DNA of 64,000 nucleotides from Reichenbachiella sp051531955 (GCA_051531955.1 JAOPTS010000059.1:1-64000); one strand, 5' to 3'; positions 36,456-45,284 are shown, counted from the first letter of the stretch. Numbers and translations: made by a program. Notes: generated by a model from the letters alone, not told the origin.

Positions 36456-36611
36456 ATGAATTTGGTATTACTTCTCTATTCAGCCTTTGTAGTAGTTTGG
36501 AAGGTAGATCTTAATGGTACCAAGGACCTTAGCAAAGCCCAACTTAAACAATGGAGCAAAAATGGCAGCCACACTGCCCTAGATCGTTTTTATACCATGC
36601 GACTATTATGA
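36456..36611 (+). CDS. Possible 51-residue small protein
   Basis: ATG 36456 to TGA 36609-36611. The product starts with a hydrophobic stretch (MNLVLLLYSAFVVVW) and continues with a polar, plausible coding composition (VDLNGTKDLSKAQLKQW...). It is not recognised. It lies in the 388-base gap between the haloperoxidase and hydroxylase genes and could be a membrane-anchored peptide or a relic of a longer gene. The rest of this gap shows only the weak promoter TACATTTA at 36670-36677 for the hydroxylase. Confidence 0.35.
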   Translation: MNLVLLLYSAFVVVWKVDLNGTKDLSKAQLKQWSKNGSHTALDRFYTMRLL

Positions 36612-36698
36612 TTTCAATCCAAACTAACAATCATTAGTCTCTTTCCTTGATTTCAAAGTAAGAAAAGTCTACATTTATCTAAATCATTTTAACCAAAA

Positions 36699-38462
36699 AT
36701 GACCGATAAGACACCTTATTTCGGTAATTCCGTCATAGACAAATTACCTATGCATTTGAGGGGATTTATCAAACCTCAAAACTATGACGACTACTCCGCC
36801 ATTGACCAGGCTGTTTGGCGCTATGTCATGCGCAAAAACATTCATTTCTTGAAAAATGTGGCACATGACTCCTATCTCCAAGGACTTAAAGAGACAGGTA
36901 TCGATGTAGATCATATTCCTAACATGTATGGAATGAATCGTATTCTTAAAAAAATTGGATGGGCAGCTGTAGCCGTAGATGGTTTTATACCACCCGCTGC
37001 ATTTATGGATTTTCAAGCTTATAACGTATTGGTCATTGCCTCGGACATTCGTCAATTGGAACATATTGAATACACCCCCGCACCTGACATCATCCACGAA
37101 TCCGCTGGACATGCACCCATTATTGCCAACCGGGAGTACAGTGAATTCCTCAGGCACTTTGGAGAGATTGGTGGCAAGGCCATTTCCAACAAAAAAGATT
37201 ACGAGCTCTATGAGGCCATTCGCCACCTCTCTATTATCAAAGAAGCACCCGGCACCAACCAAAACGAAATTAGCAAAGCTCAAAATCAAATAGCAGCGCT
37301 TTCTCAAAACATGGGTGAACCAAGTGAAATGGCACTCCTCAGGAACCTACATTGGTGGACCGTCGAATATGGACTCATCGGAACATTGGACAACCCTAAA
37401 ATATATGGCGCAGGTCTACTCTCCTCTATTGGGGAGAGCACTTCTTGTCTCAAAGATGATGTCAAGAAAATTCCTTTTAGCCTTGCCGCCGCTTACCAGC
37501 ATTACGACATTACCCAAACTCAACCTCAATTGTTCGTCACACCCGACTTTGCGCAGCTCAGTATGGTTTTGGAAGAATTTACTAATACACTGGCGCTCAG
37601 AACTGGTGGACTTTCTGGTCTAAAAAAACTTATAGATTCAGGTGAATTGGGCTCTATCGAATTAAGCACCGGGTTACAGGTATCAGGCATTTTCGATGAG
37701 TATTTAGCCTTAGATGGCCAACCCATTTACTTCCATACCAAAGGCAAGACGGCCCTTGCCAATCGGGAAAAGCAACTCATAGGTCATGGCACTGATCAGT
37801 ATCCAGAAGGAATTGGTTCTCCTATCGGAAAATTGAAAGGCATCAACCTTTCTATAGAAGACATGAGTCCTAGAGACCTACAAGCTTATGACATCCATGA
37901 AGGAAACACCATCACGCTCGATTTTGAAGGTGACATCTCGTTGACAGGTGAAGTATTGACAGGCCAGCGAAACTTACAAGGAAAAATAATGTTGATCACC
38001 TTCAGAAACTGTCTCGTCAAACTTCATGACCAGATACTCCATAACCCAGATACTGGTTTGTACCACATGGCAGTGGGCAAAGAAATTGTTTCTGCGTTTA
38101 ATGGTCCCGCGGATCTCAGTAGTTTTGTCATAGATACACACGTACCTAGTGAAGAAACTATCAGAGTTCAAAAATCAACTACGTCGCAACGTTTGGAAAA
38201 TCTATATGGTCAGATTAGAAACTATCGAAACGAGGCAAGTCAAGATACCGAGCTTCTTCAATCTATTTTTCAAGAACTCATGACTAGCCATCCCCATGAC
38301 TGGTTATTATGTATTGAACTACTAGAGCTTACTAAAAACATACCGCCATTGGAAGATCAAATCATTCAATACTTATACAAACTAGAATTGGCAAAACCAG
38401 CATTAGCCGATCTCATCTCGAGTGGCATTGACATCATTCAAATGGAAGAGTCCAAAGTATAA
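36699..38462 (+). CDS. phhA: Aromatic amino acid hydroxylase (phenylalanine 4-monooxygenase type)
   Basis: 587 residues, cytoplasmic. The non-haem iron site is visible: His133 and His138 in HESAGH and the likely Glu223 in WWTVEYGLIG. SSIGES and the PAAFMDFQAYN/PDIIHESAGHAP blocks are typical of biopterin-dependent hydroxylases. It oxidises Phe to Tyr with tetrahydropterin and O2. The catalytic domain covers about 60-340. A long C-terminal region (340-587) is specific to Bacteroidota-type proteins of ~580 residues and is of unknown role. A truncated copy of its 5' end lies 2.6 kb upstream. Confidence 0.9.
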   Translation: MTDKTPYFGNSVIDKLPMHLRGFIKPQNYDDYSAIDQAVWRYVMRKNIHFLKNVAHDSYLQGLKETGIDVDHIPNMYGMNRILKKIGWAAVAVDGFIPPAAFMDFQAYNVLVIASDIRQLEHIEYTPAPDIIHESAGHAPIIANREYSEFLRHFGEIGGKAISNKKDYELYEAIRHLSIIKEAPGTNQNEISKAQNQIAALSQNMGEPSEMALLRNLHWWTVEYGLIGTLDNPKIYGAGLLSSIGESTSCLKDDVKKIPFSLAAAYQHYDITQTQPQLFVTPDFAQLSMVLEEFTNTLALRTGGLSGLKKLIDSGELGSIELSTGLQVSGIFDEYLALDGQPIYFHTKGKTALANREKQLIGHGTDQYPEGIGSPIGKLKGINLSIEDMSPRDLQAYDIHEGNTITLDFEGDISLTGEVLTGQRNLQGKIMLITFRNCLVKLHDQILHNPDTGLYHMAVGKEIVSAFNGPADLSSFVIDTHVPSEETIRVQKSTTSQRLENLYGQIRNYRNEASQDTELLQSIFQELMTSHPHDWLLCIELLELTKNIPPLEDQIIQYLYKLELAKPALADLISSGIDIIQMEESKV

Positions 38463-38543
38463 CAACTATTTCGTCATCAATTCAGTATAATCGCTAGTAA
38501 GTCGACAATATAATTCTTAGTATTATGACACATCTATTATTCT

Positions 38544-40121
38544 ATGGACAAATCACTTAGGGCGACTCTCATACTAGTTGCCGTTATTGTACTACCTCTT
38601 TTGATTTTCTCTTTATTCCAAGCCAACTCGCTGAAAGAAGATGAGCAATTGGCGCAAGACATCTATGAGAAGCAAATGGAAACTGTACTTCATTCGCTCA
38701 ACATGTATACCGATGATCACATGGACAGGTGGGTGAGACAACTCGAGGACCCTGGCTATACGGTCCATCAAAATGCCAATAGCCTTGTCAAAAACAATGA
38801 GTCAATTCAAATGCTCACTGTAAGAAAAATGCAAACGCGGCAAGACAGTATCAGCCTTAATGAATATATAGAAGCAAGTCCTGGTATTCAGACAAAAATT
38901 CAAAACTGGTATACGGCCAAAGACTCAGTACTTAACCAACTCACCAAATACCTCAATGCTGGGTTTCAGAAAATACAAGCCGCCGATGATTGGCAATCAA
39001 TTGATGATCTCCATCCCTCTCAATCTGGTGTTACTGTCATGCTCTATGACAGAGATTCCGTACTGTATAATGCGCTGATTATTTTAGAATCTCGCATATG
39101 GGTTGAGCAAATCCTGGGATATAAAATGCAGGAGCTATCTCAAAATAATTTCAAATTAGCGGTTGTCCAGACGACCAACAAAGAGGATTATCCTACTCCA
39201 ATTTTTGACACTGCACCATTTGAATTTGACAAAGATTACATCACCAGTGAGCTGTGGATTCTATCAAATACACACCTTGCTATCCAGTCAATTGGACAGA
39301 CCTACACTGAAATCGTTAAAGCTAGAAGTCAAACCAACATTTACACGCTATTAGCCTCTCTTTCTATCATGCTGATTGGCACCCTATATCTGGTACGCAA
39401 CATTCGAAACACCATGAAATTAGCTCAACTCAAATCAGATTTTGTATCCAATGTCTCACACGAAATCCGTACACCACTTGCCTTAATCAAGATGTATTCT
39501 GAAACATTAATGTTGGGACGGTTACCCTCCGAAGAGAAGAAACAGCATTACTACCATGTCATTCACCACGAATCTGGTAGGCTCACCTACCTGGTCAACA
39601 ATATTTTGGACTTTTCTAAAATAGAATCCAACCGTAAGGTCTATAGCAAGGCACTTCAGAATATGAATGACTTGGTTCAGAACCTTTATGATAACTACAG
39701 TTTTACATTCAAGGAAAAACAAGTTGATTGTATTCTAAATATATCACCTGGTACTCTTGATATAGAAGTCGACAATCAGGCATTTGATGAGGCCCTTTCC
39801 AATTTGATTGAAAATGCCATCAAGTATAGCACGGATCCGATTAAGATTGAAATCAAAACTGAAATCCAAAACGGCAAAGTAGTTTGTCAGGTAATCGACC
39901 AAGGAATTGGTATTCAACCTCGTCATCAAAAAGCAATATTTGATAAATTCTATAGAATAGAAGGTGCGCTCACTCAAAAAACCAAAGGAGCCGGCTTAGG
40001 CCTAAGCTTAGTCAAGCACATCATGGAGGCTCATGATGGCAGTATAAAAATGATAGCCAACAAAGACAAGGGCAGTACGTTTACCTTAATTTTCCCACTA
40101 ACCCCCACTTCCCATGACTAG
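38544..40121 (+). CDS. Membrane sensor histidine kinase
   Basis: 525 residues. TM1 (about 7-27), a periplasmic sensor of ~240 residues with no recognisable fold, TM2 (about 268-290), then the HisKA domain with the phospho-accepting His in VSNVSHEIRTPLALIK (about 307). The HATPase domain has N-box NLIENAIKYS, G1 DQGIGI and G2 GAGLGLSLVKHI. It would phosphorylate the response regulator encoded directly downstream, whose start overlaps this gene by eight bases. The signal is unknown. Confidence 0.93.
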   Translation: MDKSLRATLILVAVIVLPLLIFSLFQANSLKEDEQLAQDIYEKQMETVLHSLNMYTDDHMDRWVRQLEDPGYTVHQNANSLVKNNESIQMLTVRKMQTRQDSISLNEYIEASPGIQTKIQNWYTAKDSVLNQLTKYLNAGFQKIQAADDWQSIDDLHPSQSGVTVMLYDRDSVLYNALIILESRIWVEQILGYKMQELSQNNFKLAVVQTTNKEDYPTPIFDTAPFEFDKDYITSELWILSNTHLAIQSIGQTYTEIVKARSQTNIYTLLASLSIMLIGTLYLVRNIRNTMKLAQLKSDFVSNVSHEIRTPLALIKMYSETLMLGRLPSEEKKQHYYHVIHHESGRLTYLVNNILDFSKIESNRKVYSKALQNMNDLVQNLYDNYSFTFKEKQVDCILNISPGTLDIEVDNQAFDEALSNLIENAIKYSTDPIKIEIKTEIQNGKVVCQVIDQGIGIQPRHQKAIFDKFYRIEGALTQKTKGAGLGLSLVKHIMEAHDGSIKMIANKDKGSTFTLIFPLTPTSHD

Positions 40122-40797
40122 AATACTCCTTGCAGAAGATGAACCCTCTATGAGATTAGGACTAACAGACAATCTTGAGTTTGAAGGTTATGAAGTCATA
40201 GCCGTGCCTGATGGCAAACAAGCCTTAGATACTTTCAATTCACAGTCTTTTGACTTGGCCATCTTGGATGTTATGATGCCAGAGATGTCAGGCTTTGATG
40301 TTTGCAAAACTGTCCGGGCATCCGGAAACAATACCCCCATCGTCTTCCTCACAGCCAAAGGAGATGAAATTGATCGTGTTTTAGGGCTTGAGTTTGGTGC
40401 TGATGACTACATCGCAAAACCCTTTAGTCTAAGAGAACTATTAGCTAGAATCAAGGCGATCTTGCGTAGGAGCCAACTAAACACCTCAAACGTTCCAAAT
40501 CAATGGGAACAGATCGGTTGTCTCTCGGTAGACTTCAGTAGATATGAAGCAAAGATTGGATCAGAAGAAGTAAAATTTTCTCATCGAGAATTTGATGTAC
40601 TACAATTTCTCTGGAAACACCGACAAAAAATCGTCTCTCGTGACCAATTATTAAAAAACATCTGGGGCTATGATGAATTTCCTACTACACGAACCATTGA
40701 CAACTTTATATTGAGGATTAGGCAGCGTGTAGAAGAAAACCCCAACGATCCCAAGATAATATTAACCGTGCATGGACAAGGGTATAAGATCTTGTAA
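40114..40797 (+). CDS. OmpR/PhoB-family response regulator
   Basis: 227 residues. Receiver domain 1-120 with acidic pair EDE (8-10), phospho-Asp in AILDVMMPEMSG (about 51), Thr in FLTAKGDE and Lys in DDYIAKPF. The C-terminal winged helix (about 130-227) ends TRTIDNFILRIRQRVE...LTVHGQGYKIL. It is translationally coupled with the kinase upstream. GTGACA direct repeats upstream of the next gene are in helical phase and could be its binding sites. Confidence 0.93.
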   Translation: MTRILLAEDEPSMRLGLTDNLEFEGYEVIAVPDGKQALDTFNSQSFDLAILDVMMPEMSGFDVCKTVRASGNNTPIVFLTAKGDEIDRVLGLEFGADDYIAKPFSLRELLARIKAILRRSQLNTSNVPNQWEQIGCLSVDFSRYEAKIGSEEVKFSHREFDVLQFLWKHRQKIVSRDQLLKNIWGYDEFPTTRTIDNFILRIRQRVEENPNDPKIILTVHGQGYKIL

Positions 40798-40832
40798 ATC
40801 ATCAACATGCTTTAATAAAACCCGAATATTAA

Positions 40833-40972
40833 TCTCTCTCTGGAAAAGAAATAAAATTCAATGGAGCACAGAGAGAATCATTTTACCACCTCTTAATTCT
40901 GGATATTATATTGTCCATATACCATTCAATGGCATAACCTTATATCGGAAACTATTCATAATGAATAATTAG
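40833..40972 (+). pseudogene. Relic of a T9SS C-terminal sorting domain, frameshifted
   Basis: Two frames together read as the end of a type A T9SS sorting domain. SGKEIKFNGAQRE lies in one frame (about 40837-40876). The other continues from about 40875 as IILPPLNSGYYIVHI, then NGITLYRKLFIMNN, to the stop at 40972. The order GKEI, LNSGYYIV, NG..YRKLFI is the usual one. One frameshift and an upstream stop (TAA at 40830) mean only the tail of a lost surface protein gene remains, just behind the response regulator. Confidence 0.5.
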
Positions 40973-40976
40973 CTTT

Positions 40977-41041
40977 GTGACAACTTGTGACATCTCTTTA
41001 CTTTAAGGTGACACACCGTAACATGGATATGTCTTGCTTTG
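40977..41041 (+). promoter_or_regulatory. Phased GTGACA repeats and -7-like element before the retropepsin gene
   Basis: GTGACA occurs at 40977-40982, 40987-40992 and 41008-41013, offsets of 10 and 21 bases, so all lie on one face of the helix. TTGCTTTG at 41034-41041 resembles the -7 element TAnnTTTG with one mismatch. Direct repeats with this phasing are typical of OmpR/PhoB-type sites, and such a regulator is encoded directly upstream. Confidence 0.5.
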
Positions 41042-41071
41042 GAATAGAAACTCAAACAAGACAACACCACA

Positions 41072-41605
41072 ATGAAAAAGCTCATCACACTAACCCTCAT
41101 TTTAATACTCCTCATTCAAATTTCCTATGCTCAAACCATAGATACCTTAACTGCTAATTACAAAGGAAAACCTGTAGTAGAAATGATACTCAATGGTAAA
41201 AAAACGTGGGTGCTATTGGATACAGGCTCTGAAATTTCGATTTTCAATGTCATGGCTCAAAAGTCTTATGGTTTTCATGCCTATGAGAGTCAACACCGAC
41301 AATTGAGTGTCTCAGGTTTTGGGTCTAACCAAAACAATTTATTGGAAGTAACCAATGCAAAACTTTACTTTGGCAATGTGCAATTAAAAAGCCCATTCTT
41401 CGCTTATGACATTAGTAACATCTCCAAATCCATCCATGCCAGGACAGGCAAGTATATCACTGCAATAATAGGAACCAATACGATGCGGTCTTATGGATTT
41501 GTAATAGACTTGGGCAACAATAAAGTGAGTATGGCCTACAAAATGAAAAAGAAATATTTGAAGCCTGTGAAAACAGAATCTGAAATCATCATTGCTAAAA
41601 ACTAA
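41072..41605 (+). CDS. Secreted retropepsin-like aspartic protease
   Basis: 177 residues. Signal peptide 1-20 (QISYAQ). One aspartic-protease half with the catalytic LLDTGSEISI (about 50), a flap-like region (SVSGFGSNQNN), and the second conserved motif IIGTNTMRSYGFVIDLGNNKVSM near the C-terminus. Such proteins work as dimers, probably in the periplasm or at the surface. The substrate is unknown. Five bases separate it from the next gene, so they are probably co-transcribed. Confidence 0.85.
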   Translation: MKKLITLTLILILLIQISYAQTIDTLTANYKGKPVVEMILNGKKTWVLLDTGSEISIFNVMAQKSYGFHAYESQHRQLSVSGFGSNQNNLLEVTNAKLYFGNVQLKSPFFAYDISNISKSIHARTGKYITAIIGTNTMRSYGFVIDLGNNKVSMAYKMKKKYLKPVKTESEIIIAKN

Positions 41606-41610
41606 ACCCA

Positions 41611-42702
41611 ATGACTAGACGCAACTACATTTTAATTACCCTATTATTTTTAAGTCTTACATATAGCCCTGACGCTTTGGGACAAGATTTAGAAGATGAT
41701 TTAAAAACCCTCTGGGACTGGTTTATTAACCAAGACAATGAGCACTACTACTCTTATTCAAATAACACAGAAGATTTAGATCTTCAAGTAAATTTACGTA
41801 CCAACTGGCTCTTCTCTATTGGTGACAATGAACGTTGGGCAGATCCAGATCACAATGATCAGAGCTGGGAAACAATCAGGGTACCTGCCGATTGGGAGAA
41901 TGAAGGCTTTCATGGCTATGATGGACACGCATGGTACCGCACACATTTTGAAGGTAAAGACCTCAACCCCAAACATCCTCAATTTTTAATCTTGGGCTAT
42001 ATAGATGATGTGGACGAAGTATACTTTAATGGGGAATTAATTGGCCGCAGCGGCAAATTCCCTCCCCATTTCAAAACAGCCTACAATGCCTACCGAAGAT
42101 ATCAAATCCCAGGTGAACTCATCAACTATAACGGTGACAATGTCATAGCAGTCAGGGTCTATGATGATGGCCTCAACGGCGGAATAGTCAACGGAGAAAT
42201 AGGGATATACACGCATAAATATCATCAACATCTGGCGCAAGAGCTTTATGGGAAATGGAAATTTATAACCAATGATGATCCAGATTATAAAGACAAGTAT
42301 TACAAAGATGACAAATGGGAAGACATTCTCGTCCCCTCTTATTGGGATCAGCAGGGTTACAAATTATTTGATGGTGTAGCTTGGTATCGCAAGTCTTTCA
42401 AACTGAATTTTAATTTCAAACCCAATGAAAAATATTACTTGGTTCTAGGAAAAATAGATGACTTTGATCAAACCTATCTCAATGGTGAAAAAATTGGAGA
42501 AACCGATGATGGCAAAAGAACGGGGGATAGTAGATCATACAATCAACTCAGGATTTACAAAATTCCTTCTGGATCATTATCCAAGAACTCATCTAACGTG
42601 ATATCAGTGAGAGTAAAAGACATTGGGTATGACGGTGGCATATATGAAGGCCCCATTGGAATCATAGAAGAATCCAACCTCAACAATCTTTACAAGAGAT
42701 AA
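41611..42702 (+). CDS. Secreted protein with two tandem galactose-binding-like jelly-roll domains
   Basis: 363 residues. Signal peptide 1-24 (DALGQ). Two homologous beta-sandwich domains of about 145 residues (about 60-205 and 210-355). Both contain W..I.VP..W...G....DG.AWYR..F, LGYIDDVDEVYFNGE / LGKIDDFDQTYLNGE, then Y.IP...L....NVIAVRV.D.G..GGI..G.IGI. The folds resemble the N-terminal sugar-binding domains of GH2 enzymes, but there is no catalytic domain. A carbohydrate-binding or surface-adhesion role is plausible. The duplicated DDxD..YxNGE segment may bind calcium. Confidence 0.8.
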   Translation: MTRRNYILITLLFLSLTYSPDALGQDLEDDLKTLWDWFINQDNEHYYSYSNNTEDLDLQVNLRTNWLFSIGDNERWADPDHNDQSWETIRVPADWENEGFHGYDGHAWYRTHFEGKDLNPKHPQFLILGYIDDVDEVYFNGELIGRSGKFPPHFKTAYNAYRRYQIPGELINYNGDNVIAVRVYDDGLNGGIVNGEIGIYTHKYHQHLAQELYGKWKFITNDDPDYKDKYYKDDKWEDILVPSYWDQQGYKLFDGVAWYRKSFKLNFNFKPNEKYYLVLGKIDDFDQTYLNGEKIGETDDGKRTGDSRSYNQLRIYKIPSGSLSKNSSNVISVRVKDIGYDGGIYEGPIGIIEESNLNNLYKR

Positions 42703-42730
42703 AGAAGCTTATTAGTTTTTGACATAAATG

Positions 42731-42759
42731 CACCCTCGATTTCTTGGGTGTGTTTTTTT
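42731..42759 (+). terminator. Terminator after the jelly-roll gene
   Basis: CACCC-N10-GGGTG stem (42731-42750) followed by TGTTTTTTT. The stem is short but the T run is clear. Confidence 0.7.
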
Positions 42760-42783
42760 ATTTATAAGACCCAACTTTTCCAT

Positions 42784-42791
42784 TAGATTTG
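42784..42791 (+). promoter_or_regulatory. gcvT promoter -7 element TAGATTTG, which fixes the start codon
   Basis: Perfect TAnnTTTG. Transcription should begin near 42798, so the upstream in-frame TTG at 42789 cannot be used and ATG 42813 is the start. A TTGCAT/ATGCAA inverted repeat (42789-42807) overlaps the start site and may be an operator. Confidence 0.6.
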
Positions 42792-42812
42792 CATCCCTTA
42801 AATGCAACAAAC

Positions 42813-43901
42813 ATGGATGTAAAAAACATCACCCTTAATGAAATACATATATCCCTTGGAGCAAAAATGGTTCCTTTTGCTGGATTCAATATGCCCGTTA
42901 GATATAGCTCAGACAAAGAAGAGCATCACTGCATAAGAAAAGGTGTAGGAGTATTTGATGTCTCTCATATGGGCGAATTCCTTTTAGAAGGTCCTCATGC
43001 ATTGGATTTGATTCAGCGTGTGACTAGTAATGACGCGTCCAAAATAATAGATGGACAAGCACAATACTCTTGCCTCCCAAATGAAGAAGGTGGCATTGTA
43101 GATGACCTGATCATTTACCGAATGGATGCTGAAAAATATTTCTTGGTTGTCAACGCCTCTAATATTGAGAAAGATTGGAATTGGATTAGCAAATTCAATA
43201 GCCAAAAGGTACCAATGACGAATTTGTCAGATAGCTATTCGCTATTTGCAGTACAAGGGCCAAAAGCAATTGAGACCTTACAAAAACTCACAGAAGTCAA
43301 CTTATCCGATATCAACTACTACCACTTCACCGAAGGCCGCATTGCTGACATTGACGAAGTGATCATATCAGCAACAGGATATACTGGAGCAGGTGGATTT
43401 GAACTATACGTCAAAAATGAATCCGCTATCGAGCTTTGGAATCAAGTATTTGAGGCAGGAGCAGAATTTGACATCAAGCCGATCGGGTTAGGAGCTAGAG
43501 ATACCCTACGACTTGAAATGGGTTATTGCTTATATGGCAATGACATCAATGACACTACTTCCCCGTTAGAAGCGGGATTGGGCTGGATTACCAAATTCAC
43601 CAAAGAATTCACCAATAGCGCAGCATTGGCCAAACAAAAAGAAGAAGGTGTAACAAAAAAATTAGTTGGCTTCATTATGGAAGAAAAAGGGATTCCAAGA
43701 GGTAGCTATGACATCTCAGACTCGGAAGGTAATAACATTGGACAGGTAACCTCTGGCACAATGTCCCCTTCATTGGGAAAAGGAGTTGGTTTGGGCTATG
43801 TCCAAGTGGGCCAACATACAGCTGGCACAGAAATCTATATACAAATAAGAAATAAAAGCTTGAAAGCAATAATCACCAAGCTCCCACTTTACAAAGGATA
43901 A
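42813..43901 (+). CDS. gcvT: Glycine cleavage system T protein (aminomethyltransferase)
   Basis: 362 residues from ATG 42813. Family blocks are intact: HISLGAKMVPFAGFNMPVRY, GVFDVSHMGE, SYSLFAVQGPKA, TGYTGAGGFELY, GLGARDTLRLEMG, IPRGSYDI, and GQVTSGTMSPSLGKGVGLGYV near the end. It transfers the methylene group from the glycine-derived aminomethyl on H protein to tetrahydrofolate, releasing ammonia. gcvH and gcvP are not adjacent, as is usual in this phylum. comB starts two bases after the stop. Confidence 0.95.
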   Translation: MDVKNITLNEIHISLGAKMVPFAGFNMPVRYSSDKEEHHCIRKGVGVFDVSHMGEFLLEGPHALDLIQRVTSNDASKIIDGQAQYSCLPNEEGGIVDDLIIYRMDAEKYFLVVNASNIEKDWNWISKFNSQKVPMTNLSDSYSLFAVQGPKAIETLQKLTEVNLSDINYYHFTEGRIADIDEVIISATGYTGAGGFELYVKNESAIELWNQVFEAGAEFDIKPIGLGARDTLRLEMGYCLYGNDINDTTSPLEAGLGWITKFTKEFTNSAALAKQKEEGVTKKLVGFIMEEKGIPRGSYDISDSEGNNIGQVTSGTMSPSLGKGVGLGYVQVGQHTAGTEIYIQIRNKSLKAIITKLPLYKG

Positions 43902-43903
43902 TA

Positions 43904-44620
43904 TTGAAAAAAACTATTGATGTCTGCCTATCACCTCAGTTGATAGATCTGTATGACTTAAAAGGGAAAATAGTTGTAGTCGTTGACATATTACGTGCTA
44001 CATCTGTAATGACAACTGCCATGGCCTTTGGTGCCAAAGAGATTATTCCTGTTGAGAAATTAGAAGTCGCCAAAACCTATTTAGATAAAGGCTGCCATCT
44101 ATGTGCTGCTGAAAGGGGCGGTGATAAAGTTGAAGGGTTTCCGTTGGACAATTCGCCTTTCAGTTATATGAATGATGAGGTAAAAGGTTCATCTATCGTC
44201 ATCACCACAACCAATGGCACAGTTGCAATCCGCAAATCAATGGATGCCGAACAGGTATTGATTGGTTCGTTTCTCAACATCAGTAGCTTGGCAGAATACA
44301 TCGTCTCTCAAAATATGGATGTGTTAGTACACTGCGCCGGCTGGAAAGGAAAGACTAACATGGAAGACACTTTATTTGCAGGTGCGTTGGTAGAAAAATT
44401 GAATGATACGCATGATCACGGGTGTGACACTCCTCATGTAACAATGCACTATTGGCAATGTGTTAAATCTAATCTTTTGGAGACCGTCGAAAATTCTTCT
44501 CATGCAAAAAGGTTGAACAAGTTGAATATTAAAGAAGATATCTCCTTTTGTATGACACTTGACAAATATGAGGCCGTTCCGATATTGAAGGGAGACAAGT
44601 TGGTTTTAGCTAGCCTTTAG
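43904..44620 (+). CDS. comB: 2-phosphosulfolactate phosphatase family protein (ComB)
   Basis: 238 residues, starting at TTG 43904; no ATG exists before residue 36 and homologues begin IDVCLSP...LYDLKGK. Motifs: VVDILRATSVMTTAM, AERGG..VEGFPLDNSP, TTTNGT, and a late HCAGWKGKTNMEDTLFAGAL. ComB removes phosphate from 2-phosphosulfolactate in coenzyme M synthesis in archaea. In non-methanogens the substrate is not settled, and sulfolactate or capnine-type sulfonolipid metabolism is sometimes suggested for Bacteroidota. It is coupled to gcvT by a two-base gap. Confidence 0.9.
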   Translation: MKKTIDVCLSPQLIDLYDLKGKIVVVVDILRATSVMTTAMAFGAKEIIPVEKLEVAKTYLDKGCHLCAAERGGDKVEGFPLDNSPFSYMNDEVKGSSIVITTTNGTVAIRKSMDAEQVLIGSFLNISSLAEYIVSQNMDVLVHCAGWKGKTNMEDTLFAGALVEKLNDTHDHGCDTPHVTMHYWQCVKSNLLETVENSSHAKRLNKLNIKEDISFCMTLDKYEAVPILKGDKLVLASL

Positions 44621-44859
44621 TTAGGACAAACGTTGCATATAAAAATATCACAGCTATACCACCAGCAAACGAAGAACATCCTACGATTCGCTATAAGATA
44701 GATCAGTTTTTTTGATTATTTCTACTATGAATTAATTGATAATGAGCTACTATAATTTGAATTGATCAAAGAAATATCAGTTGAGAAAATCAAAAACTAT
44801 ATTCAGTCAAAGCCATAAAGCTGACTTATAGAATTATTGGCATTATATTAGCTACTCTT
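44621..44859. other. Intergenic stretch with a possible gene tail
   Basis: No complete gene is seen. About 44755-44815 in the plus direction reads FELIKEISVEKIKNYIQSKP followed by a stop, which has a coding look and could be the end of a decayed gene. The rest is AT-rich without promoter or terminator signals that I can support. Confidence 0.25.
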
Positions 44860-44877
44860 ATGAAAGACATAATAATT

Positions 44878-45261
44878 ATGAAATCATATCTATTTATACT
44901 GCCCGCCTTTCTATTAACGCTATCTGTTCACGCTCAATCTACCACCAATAATATTGAGCAAGCTTTTAATGCTGGCAGTGCAAAAGAAATCATAAAGTAT
45001 TTCAACAACGTAACCGAAGTAAAAATCAATGATGTAGGAGCGAACTATAGCAAGTTGCAAGCTGAGCCAATACTCAAAGATTTCTTCAAAGAAAATCCTC
45101 CCGTAGGATTCAACTATATTCACAAAGGACAATCTCCCGAAGGGCTGAAATACAACATCGGTCTTTATAACTCGAAAGACAAAAGTTTTAGGGTAGTGAT
45201 CTTACTCAAAGAGGTAAAGGGCATTTACCTCGTTGACACCATCAATTTCAATGAAGACTAG
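44878..45261 (+). CDS. DUF4783-like secreted protein
   Basis: 127 residues from ATG 44878 (MKSYLFILPAFLLTLSVHAQ is a clean signal peptide; the frame opens at 44860 but that start would spoil it). The mature part matches the small alpha/beta (NTF2-like) family of Bacteroidota: IEQAFNAGSAKEIIKYFN..TEVKIND, YSKLQAEPILKDFFKENPP, FNYIHKGQS, YNIGLY. Function unknown. It stands alone and is followed by a structured inverted repeat. Confidence 0.75.
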   Translation: MKSYLFILPAFLLTLSVHAQSTTNNIEQAFNAGSAKEIIKYFNNVTEVKINDVGANYSKLQAEPILKDFFKENPPVGFNYIHKGQSPEGLKYNIGLYNSKDKSFRVVILLKEVKGIYLVDTINFNED

Positions 45262-45284
45262 CCACACTTCAAATTCCTGACCAC

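Noticed and set aside
36744..37307. 187-residue antisense frame in the hydroxylase gene
   Set aside because: The sense strand encodes a conserved enzyme with its iron-binding motif, and the antisense peptide has no recognisable feature.
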